Shown here in pieces: positions 18,914 to 28,696 of a stretch of DNA of 51,203 nt (position 1 is its first letter; every line of letters begins with the position of its first letter). This DNA is from Chloroflexus sp. MS-G (lineage in GTDB: Bacteria; Chloroflexota; Chloroflexia; Chloroflexales; Chloroflexaceae): NCBI RefSeq assembly GCF_000735195.1, contig NZ_JPIM01000018.1:1-51203 (forward strand), in the 5' to 3' direction. The notes under the pieces are model-generated. The model saw only the letters and a list, made by a program, of their open reading frames with translations, was not told the DNA's origin and did not search any database. A program made the translations under genes and the position numbers.

Positions 18914-20662
18914 TTAAGGCGTAATGCTCAAGAGAAGTGTGCCACGTGCCACACCACGATCATTGATCCCAACGGTACCACTCGTTGTCAGTGCTTGAAA
19001 TGGGGACAGTCGTCGATCGAGTTCTGGATCGACATCGTTACCAAGCCGCTTGCTTAGATCGCGGACAGACTTTAAGTTTACATAAATAACACCGGCGTTT
19101 GGTGACGGCATGGCCTTGAGTGCATCGGTGTAGGTAGCAACACTCGCCAGTTTCTTTTCGGCCCCAAATGCAGCCTCCATCGCCGAACGACCCACGGCAA
19201 TGACCAGATCACGACCGTTAAAGCCGTAACCGATAAAGAAATCACCCTCGGTGATTGCCTGTACCTGTGTTCGTCCAATTGAAACGTCCTCGAACGAGAC
19301 CCCGATCAAGTCTTCGATGAGGGTTGTCAGCGTTCGCATCCCATCTTGAGCTGCCGACTGATCGGCTACCTGTAAAGCAAAGTAGCCACCAACCGGCAAA
19401 TCAGTGCTATCGTTAGGGAGAATGGTAATAACTCCTTCACCGTGAAACCAACGAAACAGATCACGTTCCAGGTCGATATTGAGGCTACGTTCGAGATCGC
19501 GTAGGGTGTTGGTAGTATCGGGCGAAGCGGCCAGTTGATCACGTAGTTGCTGACCCCAATCGGCGGGAATAGCAAAACTGATCACACCTACCGCATCACT
19601 GCTGACGTTACCGGCGCGTTCTGGTGATACCGCCGGTCGGAATGTTTTGAGGCGTTCGCGTAACTCACCACCTAAGCGCGCCTGATCCAGAACTGCCGTT
19701 GCATCGAAGCGTAATCCATCTTCGGTCACCGCCATTGTTAGCCCAACACCGTGCATAGCCTGTCCGATTGTCACAGCATCGCGTACAAACGATGCCGTGT
19801 TGCTCAGATTGAACGCATCGATAGCGGTTTGTGACACCTGTGCAATCGTGTTCCCGGCGATGTAGATCGTACCAATGCGATCATTTGGTAAACTTTGGAC
19901 GGTGGCTTGAAACGACGTATTTCGAGCCAGTGAGGTATCTGCCGGTTGCTGAATCAAGGTTGCAATTCCATCGGGCTTGTTGGCAAAGACAACCATATCG
20001 CGGGCGAGGGCAAACGCAGCAAACGCACTGTCTGGCGTATCACTCGCATAAATGGTAATGCCATTGGTTGTACTGCTGGTAAAGCGTTCACCCTTGCTCT
20101 CACGGAAGGTACGCTGTTTATCGAGAAAAGCCTGTGCTGCGCGCTGATCGCGTATACTTACAATGAGCAGGATGTTCCCTTCGCTGATCGCATCATCATT
20201 CACGGATGTTGGTGGTGTTGGGAGACCAAACGGCGAGTCCAGGTTTCCTACATTGGGATCAACAATGCGTTCAACCGGTATGCCGTATACCGCGAGGGCC
20301 ATTTCAGCACCGATCCACGGCGCAATATCTTCGTTGAATGAAACCCCAAATTGCTCAGCAAGCAGATCGGATGTGGTCTGGTCGTTCTGGTAATCGAATG
20401 TTTCAGGGAAGGCACGGCGCAGGCGGTCAATGTTGGGTAAGTCGCTTAGATTGGGGGTGATCGCAGCAAAGATTTGGGTCTCGGCTGGCAGCAATTCCGG
20501 AATCCTGCTTGCACGCTGAGTAAGCAAATTAAACAGGAGAGCGCCTGCTCCAATGGCGATCAGTAATACCCCGACCGATATACCGGCAATAAGTAAGGGG
20601 AGATTACTGCGTCGTGATGACTGAGGGGTTACGGGTGGTAGCGAAAATGGATCGACCGTCAT
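18914..20662 (-). CDS. DUF3352 membrane-anchored protein
   Basis: 582 residues, ATG 20662 after the excellent ribosome site GAGGAGG. A short Pro/Ser-rich cytoplasmic start is followed by one membrane helix (about 20-47, 'LLIAGISVGVLLIAIGAGAL') and a long extracytoplasmic domain that begins 'ELLPAETQIFAAITPNLSDL'. This is typical of DUF3352, a family of repeated alpha/beta halves of unknown function found in Chloroflexi and cyanobacteria. The repetition is visible in the similar 'DRDLVIAVGRS' and 'ARDMVVFANKPDG' segments. No catalytic motif is seen. It has a gap to gyrB that contains the gyrB terminator, so it is probably transcribed separately. Confidence 0.8.
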   Translation of the reverse strand: MTVDPFSLPPVTPQSSRRSNLPLLIAGISVGVLLIAIGAGALLFNLLTQRASRIPELLPAETQIFAAITPNLSDLPNIDRLRRAFPETFDYQNDQTTSDLLAEQFGVSFNEDIAPWIGAEMALAVYGIPVERIVDPNVGNLDSPFGLPTPPTSVNDDAISEGNILLIVSIRDQRAAQAFLDKQRTFRESKGERFTSSTTNGITIYASDTPDSAFAAFALARDMVVFANKPDGIATLIQQPADTSLARNTSFQATVQSLPNDRIGTIYIAGNTIAQVSQTAIDAFNLSNTASFVRDAVTIGQAMHGVGLTMAVTEDGLRFDATAVLDQARLGGELRERLKTFRPAVSPERAGNVSSDAVGVISFAIPADWGQQLRDQLAASPDTTNTLRDLERSLNIDLERDLFRWFHGEGVITILPNDSTDLPVGGYFALQVADQSAAQDGMRTLTTLIEDLIGVSFEDVSIGRTQVQAITEGDFFIGYGFNGRDLVIAVGRSAMEAAFGAEKKLASVATYTDALKAMPSPNAGVIYVNLKSVRDLSKRLGNDVDPELDRRLSPFQALTTSGTVGINDRGVARGTLLLSITP

Positions 20663-20791
20663 TGAATGCCTCCTCTTCGAACATGATGATCTGTGACACT
20701 ATGTACGCAGGAGCGGTGTGCTAGGTTGCACGGTTGCCATCGTGATCGATGGCGAATCGTCAGGCAGCGCTCTCATTTGACATAAAAATTA

Positions 20792-20814
20792 AGCGAGGGT
20801 TGCCTGCCCTCGCT
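20792..20814 (-). terminator. gyrB terminator
   Basis: Stem AGCGAGGG / CCCTCGCT (8 bp) with a 7-base loop, 30 bases past the gyrB stop on the minus strand. It is followed there by TTAATTTTTATG, a good T-rich tail. Confidence 0.8.
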
Positions 20815-20843
20815 TTGCCAATGCGCTTGTTACCCACTCGCTG

Positions 20844-22754
20844 TTAAATATCTAACTCGACAACCTCGTTCGCATGGGTTTGAATAAATCGTCGTCGCGG
20901 CGGCACCAGATCACCCATTAGCATCGTGAAAGTCTCATCGGCACGGGCTGCATCTTCTAAGGTAACCTGGAGAATCACCCGATTTTGCGGGTTCATCGTC
21001 GTTTCCCAAAGCTGCTCGGCATTCATTTCACCCAAACCTTTGTAACGCTGAATCTCCACTTTTGTCCCGGGTGGCAGCTTACTCAAGTACGCATCCCGCT
21101 CGGCATCAGAATAGGTATACACCTGTTCACGGCCATGCCTGATCCGGTACAGTGGCGGCTGGGCGATAAAAAGATGTCCGTTCGTTATCAGTGGACGCAT
21201 ATGTCGGAAGAAGAAGGTCAGCAAGAGCGTCCGAATGTGGCTACCATCAACATCAGCATCAGTCATCAGAAAGATACGATGGTAGCGCAGCTTACTCAGG
21301 TCAAACTGATCGCCAATCGAGGTTCCGATAGCCGTAATCAACGCTCGTACTTCCGTATTCGACAGCATGCGGTCGAGCCGACTCTTTTCGACATTCAAAA
21401 TCTTGCCCCGCAACGGCAGAATTGCCTGGAAACGACGGTCACGTCCCTGTTTGGCAGTGCCACCTGCGCTATCTCCCTCAACGATGTACAGCTCGCAGCG
21501 GGCCGGGTTCGGATCAGAGCAATCGGCCAGCTTTCCAGGCAATGAAAATCCTTCCATTGCACTCTTGCGAGCCGTCTCGCGCACCTTCTGCACTGCGAGC
21601 CGGGTTCGTGCAGCCGAAATAGCCTTCTCGATGATCCGGCGCGCTTCTGTGGGGTTTTCATCGAGCCAGGCACTGAACGCATCGCTAAAGACGGTAGCAA
21701 CGGCACTCGCAGCTTCCGGACTCACCAACTTCTCTTTGGTTTGCGACGAAAACTGAGGGTCTTTCAGCTTAACGCTGATCACTGCCGTTAATCCCTCGCG
21801 CACATCATCGCCGGTGAGATTGCTCTCATTTTCTTTCAGTAATCCCTTCGCCCGTGCGTAATTATTGATAACGCGCGTCAGTGCGGTACGAAACCCCGAC
21901 AGATGCGAACCACCGTCAACATTATTAATGTTATTGGCAAAGGTATAGACATTATCGGTGTCAAACGAGTCGGTATATTGCAATGCGATCTCCACCATCA
22001 CATCGTCTACCATTCGCTCGACATAAAACGGCTGACGGTGGAGAACCGTCTTATCTTTGTTGAGGTGGCGCACATACGAAACGATCCCACCTTCAAAGTA
22101 AAAGTTAAGTTCGCGATTGGTTCGTTCATCAACGAACTTAAAGCGCAGACCCTTGTTCAGATAACTCATCTCGCGGAAGCGCTGCGCTAGCGTATCAAAA
22201 TTGTAGTCGAGCGTCTGAATGATCGTGGTATCGGGCAAAAAGCGTGTGGTGGTGCCGTGGCGGTCAGTTGGTTCGAGATCAATAACATCGGTTACCGGTA
22301 CGCCGGCACGATACTCCTGGTAGTAGTGACGACCATTGCGGTAGACATCAACCCGCATGTAGGCTGAAAGCGCATTTACTGCCGAGACACCAACGCCATG
22401 CAGACCAGACGAGACCTTATAGCCACCACTACCAAACTTTCCACCGGCGTGGAGTCGAGTCATAACAAGGGTGAGCGTACTGATTCCCTCTTTCGGATGG
22501 ATCCCGACCGGAATCCCCGACCCATCATCGCTGACCGTCACCGAACCATCGCGGTGGATGGTCACGCTCACGCTGGTTGCCCGTCCGGCCATGACTTCAT
22601 CAACCGAATTATCAACGACCTCGCGCACCATCGTGTGCAGGCCGTTAATATCGGTTGGGCCAATGTACATCCCAGGCCGCTTGCGGACAGCTTCCATGCC
22701 CTCAAGCACCTGAATCTGACTCTCATCGTAGGTTGTTGGTCGTTCACTCGTCAT
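20844..22754 (-). CDS. gyrB: DNA gyrase subunit B
   Basis: 636 residues. The start is the ATG at 22754 ('[19 protein letters not shown]'), with GAGGT upstream; the longer frame to 22958 is not conserved and overlaps the neighbouring gene. GyrB carries the ATPase that drives negative supercoiling and pairs with GyrA. Visible landmarks: the GHKL ATPase residues in '[11 protein letters not shown]' and '[13 protein letters not shown]', the TOPRIM motif EGDSAGG at 426-432, '[10 protein letters not shown]' and the C-terminal '[19 protein letters not shown]'. The short type without the insert seen in E. coli fits most bacteria. No dnaA, recF or gyrA is adjacent. The gene starts 40 bases after a membrane protein gene and probably shares its transcript. 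Confidence 0.97.
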   Translation of the reverse strand: MTSERPTTYDESQIQVLEGMEAVRKRPGMYIGPTDINGLHTMVREVVDNSVDEVMAGRATSVSVTIHRDGSVTVSDDGSGIPVGIHPKEGISTLTLVMTRLHAGGKFGSGGYKVSSGLHGVGVSAVNALSAYMRVDVYRNGRHYYQEYRAGVPVTDVIDLEPTDRHGTTTRFLPDTTIIQTLDYNFDTLAQRFREMSYLNKGLRFKFVDERTNRELNFYFEGGIVSYVRHLNKDKTVLHRQPFYVERMVDDVMVEIALQYTDSFDTDNVYTFANNINNVDGGSHLSGFRTALTRVINNYARAKGLLKENESNLTGDDVREGLTAVISVKLKDPQFSSQTKEKLVSPEAASAVATVFSDAFSAWLDENPTEARRIIEKAISAARTRLAVQKVRETARKSAMEGFSLPGKLADCSDPNPARCELYIVEGDSAGGTAKQGRDRRFQAILPLRGKILNVEKSRLDRMLSNTEVRALITAIGTSIGDQFDLSKLRYHRIFLMTDADVDGSHIRTLLLTFFFRHMRPLITNGHLFIAQPPLYRIRHGREQVYTYSDAERDAYLSKLPPGTKVEIQRYKGLGEMNAEQLWETTMNPQNRVILQVTLEDAARADETFTMLMGDLVPPRRRFIQTHANEVVELDI

Positions 22755-22794
22755 AGTCTGTGTACCTCGTCGTCCAACACGTTTGTGGCGCCGA

Positions 22795-23676
22795 CTACGA
22801 CAAAGCAACTGTCGCAGCGTGGGCGCGATAAAATTGCAGGCGAGCGGCACGGAGACCGCTACCGATGTAGGCGTTCCCAATAATGGCCAGCGCCAGCAAA
22901 CCCGGCTGTGTTGCCAGTGCATGCCAGATTTGGGCAAATCCGACCTCGACAACGGCACAGACGGCTAGAAAGGTAGCGATTGCAAACCAGCGCTGGCGAG
23001 CAAGTTGCCAGCTTTTGCGCAGTGCCGCGACCGGTCGTTCATTGTGTAAGGTGATAATCTCTGGTGTCAGACCAAATCCTATCAGGCCAAAAATGCCCAG
23101 CAAAATCCATCCATTATAGATGAACGGTATTGTTGCAGGAATATAGAACCCGATCAACACACTTAATCCTAACAGTGGCCCAAGTACACCACCGACAATC
23201 CCGAAAAGGCCTGCCAGACGGTAGGCAACCGTCAGGCTACGTATCAGCGTAATCTTCCACGCAGGCCGTTCATTTAGCAGCATCTGGCGCAAGAGAACCA
23301 TGAAACTGCTACTTAAGCTTAGTGCTATCAGATTAAGAATAACAACCGCGCTAACAAATTGGGCAACCGGGAGATAGATCGGTGGCGGCAGCATAGCTGC
23401 CGGCCCTGGCGCCAGAAAAGGGATCATATTGGTAATAAGCAATAATGTCCGTGCATCTATCGCGTGGAGGGTACCGAGCCATTGGGCGACGATACCCTGC
23501 ACATCATTGGGTGGCAATGCCAGCCCAATTGCACGACCGAGCCAGAGATAGACGCTCAACCCAATCGAGAAGAGCAAAATGAAAGGCTGACGGTGGATTG
23601 CAGTATAGCCGACAGCCAATGCATCAGTTACATACAACGGTTGGCGCATGCGTTTGCTCATTCGCTCGCCGCTCAT
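22795..23676 (-). CDS. Integral membrane protein, unknown family
   Basis: About 293 residues if started at ATG 23676; ATG 23661 is the alternative. The frame is open further upstream, but an extended -10 box at 23691-23683 sits inside that extension. The predicted transcript start falls on or next to the A of ATG 23676, suggesting a leaderless message; no good ribosome site precedes either start. About six membrane helices, rich in Leu, Ile and Gly, with a basic cytoplasmic loop '[12 protein letters not shown]' before the last ones, a pattern seen in uncharacterised glycerophosphoryl-diester-phosphodiesterase-like or DUF975-like membrane proteins. I do not assign a function. It lies 40 bases before gyrB, same strand. 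Confidence 0.7.
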   Translation of the reverse strand: MSGERMSKRMRQPLYVTDALAVGYTAIHRQPFILLFSIGLSVYLWLGRAIGLALPPNDVQGIVAQWLGTLHAIDARTLLLITNMIPFLAPGPAAMLPPPIYLPVAQFVSAVVILNLIALSLSSSFMVLLRQMLLNERPAWKITLIRSLTVAYRLAGLFGIVGGVLGPLLGLSVLIGFYIPATIPFIYNGWILLGIFGLIGFGLTPEIITLHNERPVAALRKSWQLARQRWFAIATFLAVCAVVEVGFAQIWHALATQPGLLALAIIGNAYIGSGLRAARLQFYRAHAATVALS

Positions 23677-23682
23677 CTGCTC

Positions 23683-23691
23683 ATTATACCA
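23683..23691 (-). promoter_or_regulatory. Extended -10 promoter for membrane protein and gyrB
   Basis: TGGTATAAT on the minus strand. Seven bases after its end comes the ATG at 23676, so transcription and translation starts may coincide. Confidence 0.65.
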
Positions 23692-23764
23692 CATCTTCGT
23701 GATGAACGACGTGACGATACAAACATTCGTTCGATCAGGCAGCGAAAATTCGTTCAAGAAACGT

Positions 23765-23793
23765 TTGCAAAAGCAGATCAGAGGTGATATACT
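23765..23793 (+). promoter_or_regulatory. Promoter of the nusA-infB operon
   Basis: TTGCAA (23765-23770), exactly 17 bases, TATACT (23788-23793). Transcription would start near 23800, leaving a leader of about 235 bases before nusA. Confidence 0.8.
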
Positions 23794-23799
23794 TGACTT

Positions 23800-24034
23800 G
23801 TGGAGTAAGGTTGCATGAACCGTGGGTATGTGCAACCGCCTGCTTGACACTCGCTGCTGTCGAGATGAGCGACAGTCTCATCAGGCCGTTCAGGGAAGCG
23901 CGATGAACCGTCTGTGAGTACCGCTAATAAGCCGCTTCCGCTGTCAATAGGCAGTGGTTTGGCGCAGCAGTCTGCGTTGTTCGGGTGGAAAGTGGGTCAT
24001 ACCCACTTTTCTTATTGTCAGGCGAGTTATAGCG
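23800..24034 (+). promoter_or_regulatory. Structured nusA leader with terminator-like hairpin
   Basis: The leader holds several possible hairpins: GGTTGCA / TGCAACC (about 23811-23840), CTGTCG / CGACAG (about 23857-23875), CCGCTG / CAGTGG and CGCAG / CTGCG. Last comes a perfect 9-bp stem at 23989-23997 / 24001-24009 (AAAGTGGGT / ACCCACTTT) followed by TCTTATTG. The 3-base loop and short T run resemble an attenuator. No rimP gene or tRNA is present here. A regulatory role is inference, but autoregulation of nusA operons is known in E. coli. Confidence 0.5.
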
Positions 24035-25363
24035 ATGAAAAGCGATTTTTACGCAGCGATTGCTCAAATTGCATCTGAGCGCGGTATTCCAAAAGAAGCC
24101 ATTATTGAGGTGATGGAGAAAGCGCTGGTAAGCGCCTACCGGCGCTTGTTAGGCCCCAATCCGCCGGCCGTTGAGGTCGTTGTGAAGCTAGATCCGATCA
24201 GTGGTGTGGCACGGGTGTACGCTGAAAAACAGGTCGTCGATGAGGTCTATGATGAGCGATTTGAGATTGATCTCGAATCGGCTCGGCGCATTAAGCCCGA
24301 TGCTCAAATCGGTGAAGCGGTCTTGGTCGAGACAACGCCACGCGATTTTGGTCGAATTGCTGCGCAAACAGCCAAACAAGTTGTGTTGCAAGGAATCAAA
24401 GAGATCGAGCGCAACTACATCTATAGCGAGTTTGAAGATCGCGAAGGTGAGTTGTTGACGGCCACGGTGCAGCGGAACAACGGTCCGCGCGGCAATGTCA
24501 TCCTCGAATTGGGGAAGGCCGAGGCAATTATTCCACCTAAAGAGCAGGTTGCCAACGATCGGTATTATCACGGGCAGCGCCTGAAGGTCTACCTGATGGA
24601 GGTTAAAAAAGATGAACGTGGTCCACGCTTGATCGCCTCACGGGCGCACAAGAATCTGATCCTCCGTCTGTTCGAGATGGAGGTGCCCGAAATTTACAAC
24701 GGCGTCGTTGAGATCAAGTCCATTGCTCGCGAGCCGGGTTTGCGCACGAAGGTCGCTGTTGTTGCTCGACAAGAGGGGATTGATCCGGTCGGTTCGTGTG
24801 TTGGCATGCGTGGCATTCGCATTCAGAACATCGTGAATGAGCTGAATGGCGAGAAGATCGATGTGGTGCAATGGTCATCTGATCCACGAGAATACATTGC
24901 CAACGCCCTCTCACCGGCACAGGTGGTTGAAGTGCATCTGAACGATCACGAACACACTGCCCTGGTTATTGTGCCCGATAAGCAGTTGTCGCTCGCAATC
25001 GGTAAGGAAGGGCAGAATGTGCGTCTGGCAGCTAAGTTGACGGGCTGGAAGATCGATATCAAGAGTGCTTCCGCCTTGCTCGAAGAGGAACGGGCGGCGG
25101 CTGAGGCACGGGCCGAAGCTGAAGCTGAACAGATGGCGATTGAGGCTGAACTGGCGATGGCTCCGGTTGAAACACGGATTGTGCAACCAGACGGCACTAT
25201 TCGCTATCGTGGTCATCGCTACGGCCCGCTCGGAAATGATCTGATTGGTGAAACGGTGCACGTGCGCGCTACATCGCAGATGATTTTTATTTACTACAAT
25301 GATCGCCTGTTCGCTTCTTATATCTTGCAGGAAGGTGGACAGGCATCGCCCGATGAGGAGTAA
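24035..25363 (+). CDS. nusA: Transcription factor NusA with extra C-terminal domain
   Basis: 442 residues, ATG 24035 after AGGCGAG; the frame is open upstream but runs through the leader hairpin. NusA binds RNA polymerase and nascent RNA and modulates pausing, termination and antitermination. Order: N-terminal polymerase-binding domain (1-125), S1 (about 135-200), KH1 with 'GMRGIR' (258-262) and KH2 with 'IGKEGQN' (322-328). Residues 349-375 are an Ala/Glu-rich helix. Residues 381-432 ('[17 protein letters not shown]', 'IGETVHVRA', '[12 protein letters not shown]') are not a standard NusA part. They resemble the small beta-barrel at the C-terminus of Mu/IS21-type transposases. The AR repeats of proteobacterial NusA are absent. 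It is first gene of the operon; ylxR follows after 4 bases. Confidence 0.95.
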   Translation: MKSDFYAAIAQIASERGIPKEAIIEVMEKALVSAYRRLLGPNPPAVEVVVKLDPISGVARVYAEKQVVDEVYDERFEIDLESARRIKPDAQIGEAVLVETTPRDFGRIAAQTAKQVVLQGIKEIERNYIYSEFEDREGELLTATVQRNNGPRGNVILELGKAEAIIPPKEQVANDRYYHGQRLKVYLMEVKKDERGPRLIASRAHKNLILRLFEMEVPEIYNGVVEIKSIAREPGLRTKVAVVARQEGIDPVGSCVGMRGIRIQNIVNELNGEKIDVVQWSSDPREYIANALSPAQVVEVHLNDHEHTALVIVPDKQLSLAIGKEGQNVRLAAKLTGWKIDIKSASALLEEERAAAEARAEAEAEQMAIEAELAMAPVETRIVQPDGTIRYRGHRYGPLGNDLIGETVHVRATSQMIFIYYNDRLFASYILQEGGQASPDEE

Positions 25364-25367
25364 GCTC

Positions 25368-25694
25368 ATGGCGGCCAACCTCAAGACCGGTGGGCCACGC
25401 CCACGGCACGTACCACAACGGATGTGTATCGTCTGCCGACAAAGTGATGCCAAGCGAGCATTGATTCGTCTGGTGCGTCGTGCTGATGGGCGTGTTTCTA
25501 TCGATCCAACTGGCAAGCAGCCCGGACGTGGTGCATATTTGTGCCACAATCCTGCCTGCTGGAGCCAGGCCTTGCGCCGCAATGCGATTGAGCGGGCGTT
25601 GAAGATTGCGGCGTTGCATCCCGAGGATCGGGCAGCAATCGAAGCAAGAGGACAGCAGTTCCTTCAGGAGAGGGAGTCAACGGTAGCCGAGTAG
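25368..25694 (+). CDS. ylxR: YlxR family RNA-binding protein (DUF448)
   Basis: 108 residues, ATG 25368 behind GAGGAG, which lies in the last codons of nusA. The family signature is complete: 'RMCIVCRQ', 'KRALIRLVR' and 'DPTGKQPGRGAYLC', where the small domain binds RNA and in some bacteria affects RNase P or transcription. Its place between nusA and infB is the usual one. The ylxQ (L7Ae-like) gene that often follows is missing; 181 bases of non-coding sequence separate it from infB. Confidence 0.93.
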   Translation: MAANLKTGGPRPRHVPQRMCIVCRQSDAKRALIRLVRRADGRVSIDPTGKQPGRGAYLCHNPACWSQALRRNAIERALKIAALHPEDRAAIEARGQQFLQERESTVAE

Positions 25695-25875
25695 CCTGTC
25701 GCCCATGCACGTTAGCGATGGCTCGCTGTACGTAATAGACCATCAGCAATGTAATTGACCGATGTCGGTCTGCAACTGGCTCAATTGCTGCTATCGGCGC
25801 CGTTGACGTACCTGTACCTGAATAGTGAGGGAGATCAATCTTTCCAGGTTGCTCTCCTCAGAAAGGATGATGACG

Positions 25876-28116
25876 ATGAGCGATAAACCACGACGTGATA
25901 CAGGAAGTACGGGAACGGGTACCGGACGCAGCACCGGCCAGGCAGGCAATAATCGTGTCGCTACCGGCTCACCTAATACCAGTACCGGACGCAATCCGAA
26001 TGCGTCGTCAGGTACCGGTCGTTCGGCAGGGAATCAGTCTACCGGAAGTGGCCGGCCTGCGACATCTGGTCGTAATCAAACCACGCCGGTAGCTCAGCGC
26101 AGTACACCGGCTACCGGCGCCGGAAAAACCGGTGGAGCGGCGAATGCCCGTAACACAACGACACCACCTGCTCGCGGTGCTCCAACCCCAGCGGCTGGAC
26201 GCGGGAGCAACAATGCCCGTGGCCGTAATCAGAATGCACAGTCGGCCCGTGGCCGTCAACAACCTGAAGAACGTGAGCGCGATCATGTGTTGCGCCGTCC
26301 ACCAACGCCAGCAACACCGCGACCGGTGGTTCGTCCTCGTGGGCCAGTAGCTTTACCACCCGTGATGACGGTACGTGAACTCTCTGAAGCCACTGGGATT
26401 GGTGCTGCCGATATTCTGAAGGCGATGCTCAAAGGAGGAATACTGGCCAATATCAACCAGCAGATCGACTACGAGACGGCGGCGCTGATCATGGCCGATT
26501 TTGGAGTTGAGACGACTGAAATTGTACCCGAACGAATGGCGGGTATTGTTGAAAACATCAAAGAAGTTTTGAAAGCGCAACCCCCCGAAGAGATGCGTCC
26601 GCGACCGCCGGTAGTGACGATTATGGGTCACGTTGACCACGGCAAGACAAAGCTGCTCGATGCGATTCGCTCGACACGGGTGGCTGAAGGTGAGGCCGGT
26701 GGCATTACACAGCATATCGGTGCGTACCAGGTTGAGGTTAATCATCGGAAGATCACCTTTCTCGATACACCAGGACACGAGGCGTTTACCGCTATGCGTG
26801 CTCGTGGCGCCCAGGTGACTGATATTGTGGTGCTGGTGGTTGCGGCTGATGATGGCGTAAAACCGCAGACCGAAGAGGCGATTGCCCACGTGAAAGCCGC
26901 CGGGGTGCCTATGATCGTAGCGATTAATAAAATTGATCTACCGACGGCTAACCCTGATCGGATCAAGCAGCAGTTGGCAAATGTTGGTGTGATTGTTGAA
27001 GAGTACGGTGGAAATGTGCCTTGCGTGCATGTTTCGGCACGCCAGAAAATCAATATCGATGGCCTGTTGGAGATGATCTTGCTGGTAGCCGATCTTGAAG
27101 ACCTGCGCGCTAATCCGAATGCTCCGGCAGTCGGCACTATCATCGAAGCAAAGCTTGACAAGAGCCGTGGGCCGGTCGCAACGGTGCTGATCCAGAACGG
27201 AACCCTTCATCTTGAGGATAATGTGCTGGTCGGGTGTGTCGCCGGTAAGATTAAGTCGATGTTTAGCGATAGCGGCAAACGCCTCCGCAATGCTGAACCT
27301 TCAACACCGGTGGAAATTGTTGGCCTAGAAGGTGTACCGCAGGCCGGTGACATTTTGCAGGTGATGGACGATCTGGTCGTGGCACGTGAAATTGCCTTGC
27401 AGCGTCAGCGGCAGCAGCGAGCTGAAGCGATGGCCGCGACGGTTCGTGGCACCAGCCTCGAAGAGCTGTTTGGTAAGGTGAAACAGGGACAGGTGAAAGA
27501 ACTGAACTTGATCCTGAAAGCTGATGTGCAAGGATCGCTTGATGCTATTGCACACCTGATCGAGCAGTTGAACCAGTCTCAGCAGGCGGTGCAGACCCGG
27601 ATCATCCACCGTGGGGTTGGCGCTATTACCGAGGGAGATGTCAATCTTGCCCTGGCCAGTCATGCGATCATCATCGGTTTCAATGCCCGCCCCGATCCGG
27701 CCGCCCGTCGTCATGCCGAGCAGCATGGGGTTGATATTCGCTTCTACAACATCATCTATCAGTTGCAAGATGATTTGAAGAAGGCAATGGCCGGTATGCT
27801 GGCGCCAACCGTTAAAGAGGTGGTTGAAGGCTATGCCGAGGTGCGCAATACGTTCCGATTACCAACCCGCGAGGTCGTGGCCGGTGTCTATGTGACCGAT
27901 GGTAAAGTGACACGCACCGGTCAGAATGTGCGCGTCTTGCGCCGTGGTGTGGTGATCCACGATGGTAAGATTTCGTCACTGAAACGCTTTAAGGACGATG
28001 TGCGTGAGGTGACGGCTGGCTATGAGTGTGGTCTGATTGTTGAAGGCTTTAACGATATTGAGATCGGTGATGCGCTGGAGTTCTATCGTCAGGAGACGGT
28101 CGCAGCGTCACTCTAA
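25876..28116 (+). CDS. infB: Translation initiation factor IF-2
   Basis: 746 residues. Of the clustered ATGs at 25867, 25870 and 25876 I chose the last, nine bases after AAAGGA. IF-2 is the GTPase that brings fMet-tRNA to the small subunit and promotes subunit joining. The first about 150 residues are a disordered, low-complexity region of Gly, Ser, Thr, Asn, Arg and Pro; IF2_N follows at about 160-212. The G domain has G1 'GHVDHGKT' (251-258), G3 'DTPGH' (297-301) and G4 'NKID' (351-354). Domains II, III and the tRNA-binding C-domain ('GYECGLIVEGFNDIEIGD') complete it. The basic, Gly/Thr-rich N-terminus replaces the usual Lys/Glu-rich one. Confidence 0.97.
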   Translation: MSDKPRRDTGSTGTGTGRSTGQAGNNRVATGSPNTSTGRNPNASSGTGRSAGNQSTGSGRPATSGRNQTTPVAQRSTPATGAGKTGGAANARNTTTPPARGAPTPAAGRGSNNARGRNQNAQSARGRQQPEERERDHVLRRPPTPATPRPVVRPRGPVALPPVMTVRELSEATGIGAADILKAMLKGGILANINQQIDYETAALIMADFGVETTEIVPERMAGIVENIKEVLKAQPPEEMRPRPPVVTIMGHVDHGKTKLLDAIRSTRVAEGEAGGITQHIGAYQVEVNHRKITFLDTPGHEAFTAMRARGAQVTDIVVLVVAADDGVKPQTEEAIAHVKAAGVPMIVAINKIDLPTANPDRIKQQLANVGVIVEEYGGNVPCVHVSARQKINIDGLLEMILLVADLEDLRANPNAPAVGTIIEAKLDKSRGPVATVLIQNGTLHLEDNVLVGCVAGKIKSMFSDSGKRLRNAEPSTPVEIVGLEGVPQAGDILQVMDDLVVAREIALQRQRQQRAEAMAATVRGTSLEELFGKVKQGQVKELNLILKADVQGSLDAIAHLIEQLNQSQQAVQTRIIHRGVGAITEGDVNLALASHAIIIGFNARPDPAARRHAEQHGVDIRFYNIIYQLQDDLKKAMAGMLAPTVKEVVEGYAEVRNTFRLPTREVVAGVYVTDGKVTRTGQNVRVLRRGVVIHDGKISSLKRFKDDVREVTAGYECGLIVEGFNDIEIGDALEFYRQETVAASL

Positions 28117-28163
28117 GCTCTGGTACGACTGTTGTGCGTTTAACGTTGTGCCTGTACTCTGAA

Positions 28164-28272
28164 CGTTGCATACCCCGTCTGGGTTGGTTTGTAAACCTGC
28201 CCTGCGGGGTGTGCAACGATGTTGCGAGTCCTTGATTACCTCCTTTCTCTTCACATCAGGCGTTGACGCCTG
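28164..28272 (+). promoter_or_regulatory. Structured RNA region between infB and rbfA
   Basis: In the 193-base gap a 14-bp stem with one G-U pair joins 28164-28177 (CGTTGCATACCCCG) to 28205-28218 (CGGGGTGTGCAACG). The 27-base loop holds a second small stem (GGTTT / AAACC). A further hairpin CAGGCG-TTGA-CGCCTG (28257-28272) is followed by TTTCAC, and its right arm could pair instead with CAGG at about 28279. No gene is present. It may act in processing, attenuation or control of rbfA. Confidence 0.55.
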
Positions 28273-28309
28273 TTTCACAGGTCATAAAGTAAAGAAAGCG
28301 AGTAACCCT

Positions 28310-28696
28310 ATGGCAAAACAACGATTACAACAAGTTGCCGATACGATGCAACGTATTCTCGGCGAAGTGATACAGAAAGAATTGAAAGATCCGCGCGTTG
28401 GTTTTGCCACAGTGACCGGAGTCGAAGTGAGTGCCGATCTTCAGCACGCAAAGGTTCGTATTTCGGTGATGGGTTCGCCGGAAGAACGTGAGGCGACAAT
28501 GGCAGTTTTACAGCGAGCACGTGGCTTTTTGCGGAAGCGAATTGCTGAAGAGATGGGATATATGCGGTTTATTCCCGAACTTCACCTCATTCAGGATACG
28601 TCGCTCGATTACACCATGCATATTGATGAAGTGTTCCGTGCAATTCAGCAAGAACGGCTGATCAATCCACCAAAGATTGATGATGAACAGCAATGA
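28310..28696 (+). CDS. rbfA: Ribosome-binding factor A
   Basis: 128 residues, ATG 28310 with only a weak ribosome site (GCGAG). RbfA binds the 30S precursor and helps mature the 5' end of 16S rRNA, notably in the cold. Family landmarks are '[26 protein letters not shown]' (start helices, spread over residues 3-28), '[21 protein letters not shown]', '[21 protein letters not shown]' in several parts, and '[13 protein letters not shown]'. Its end overlaps the next gene. Confidence 0.94.
   Translation: MAKQRLQQVADTMQRILGEVIQKELKDPRVGFATVTGVEVSADLQHAKVRISVMGSPEEREATMAVLQRARGFLRKRIAEEMGYMRFIPELHLIQDTSLDYTMHIDEVFRAIQQERLINPPKIDDEQQ

Noticed and set aside
22755..22958. 68-residue N-terminal extension of GyrB
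   Set aside because: It overlaps the upstream membrane protein gene, has no family similarity, and ATG 22754 starts the conserved protein.
23800..24034. tRNA gene in the nusA leader (as metY in E. coli)
   Set aside because: No T-loop GTTCGA-type motif or acceptor stem ending in CCA can be found.
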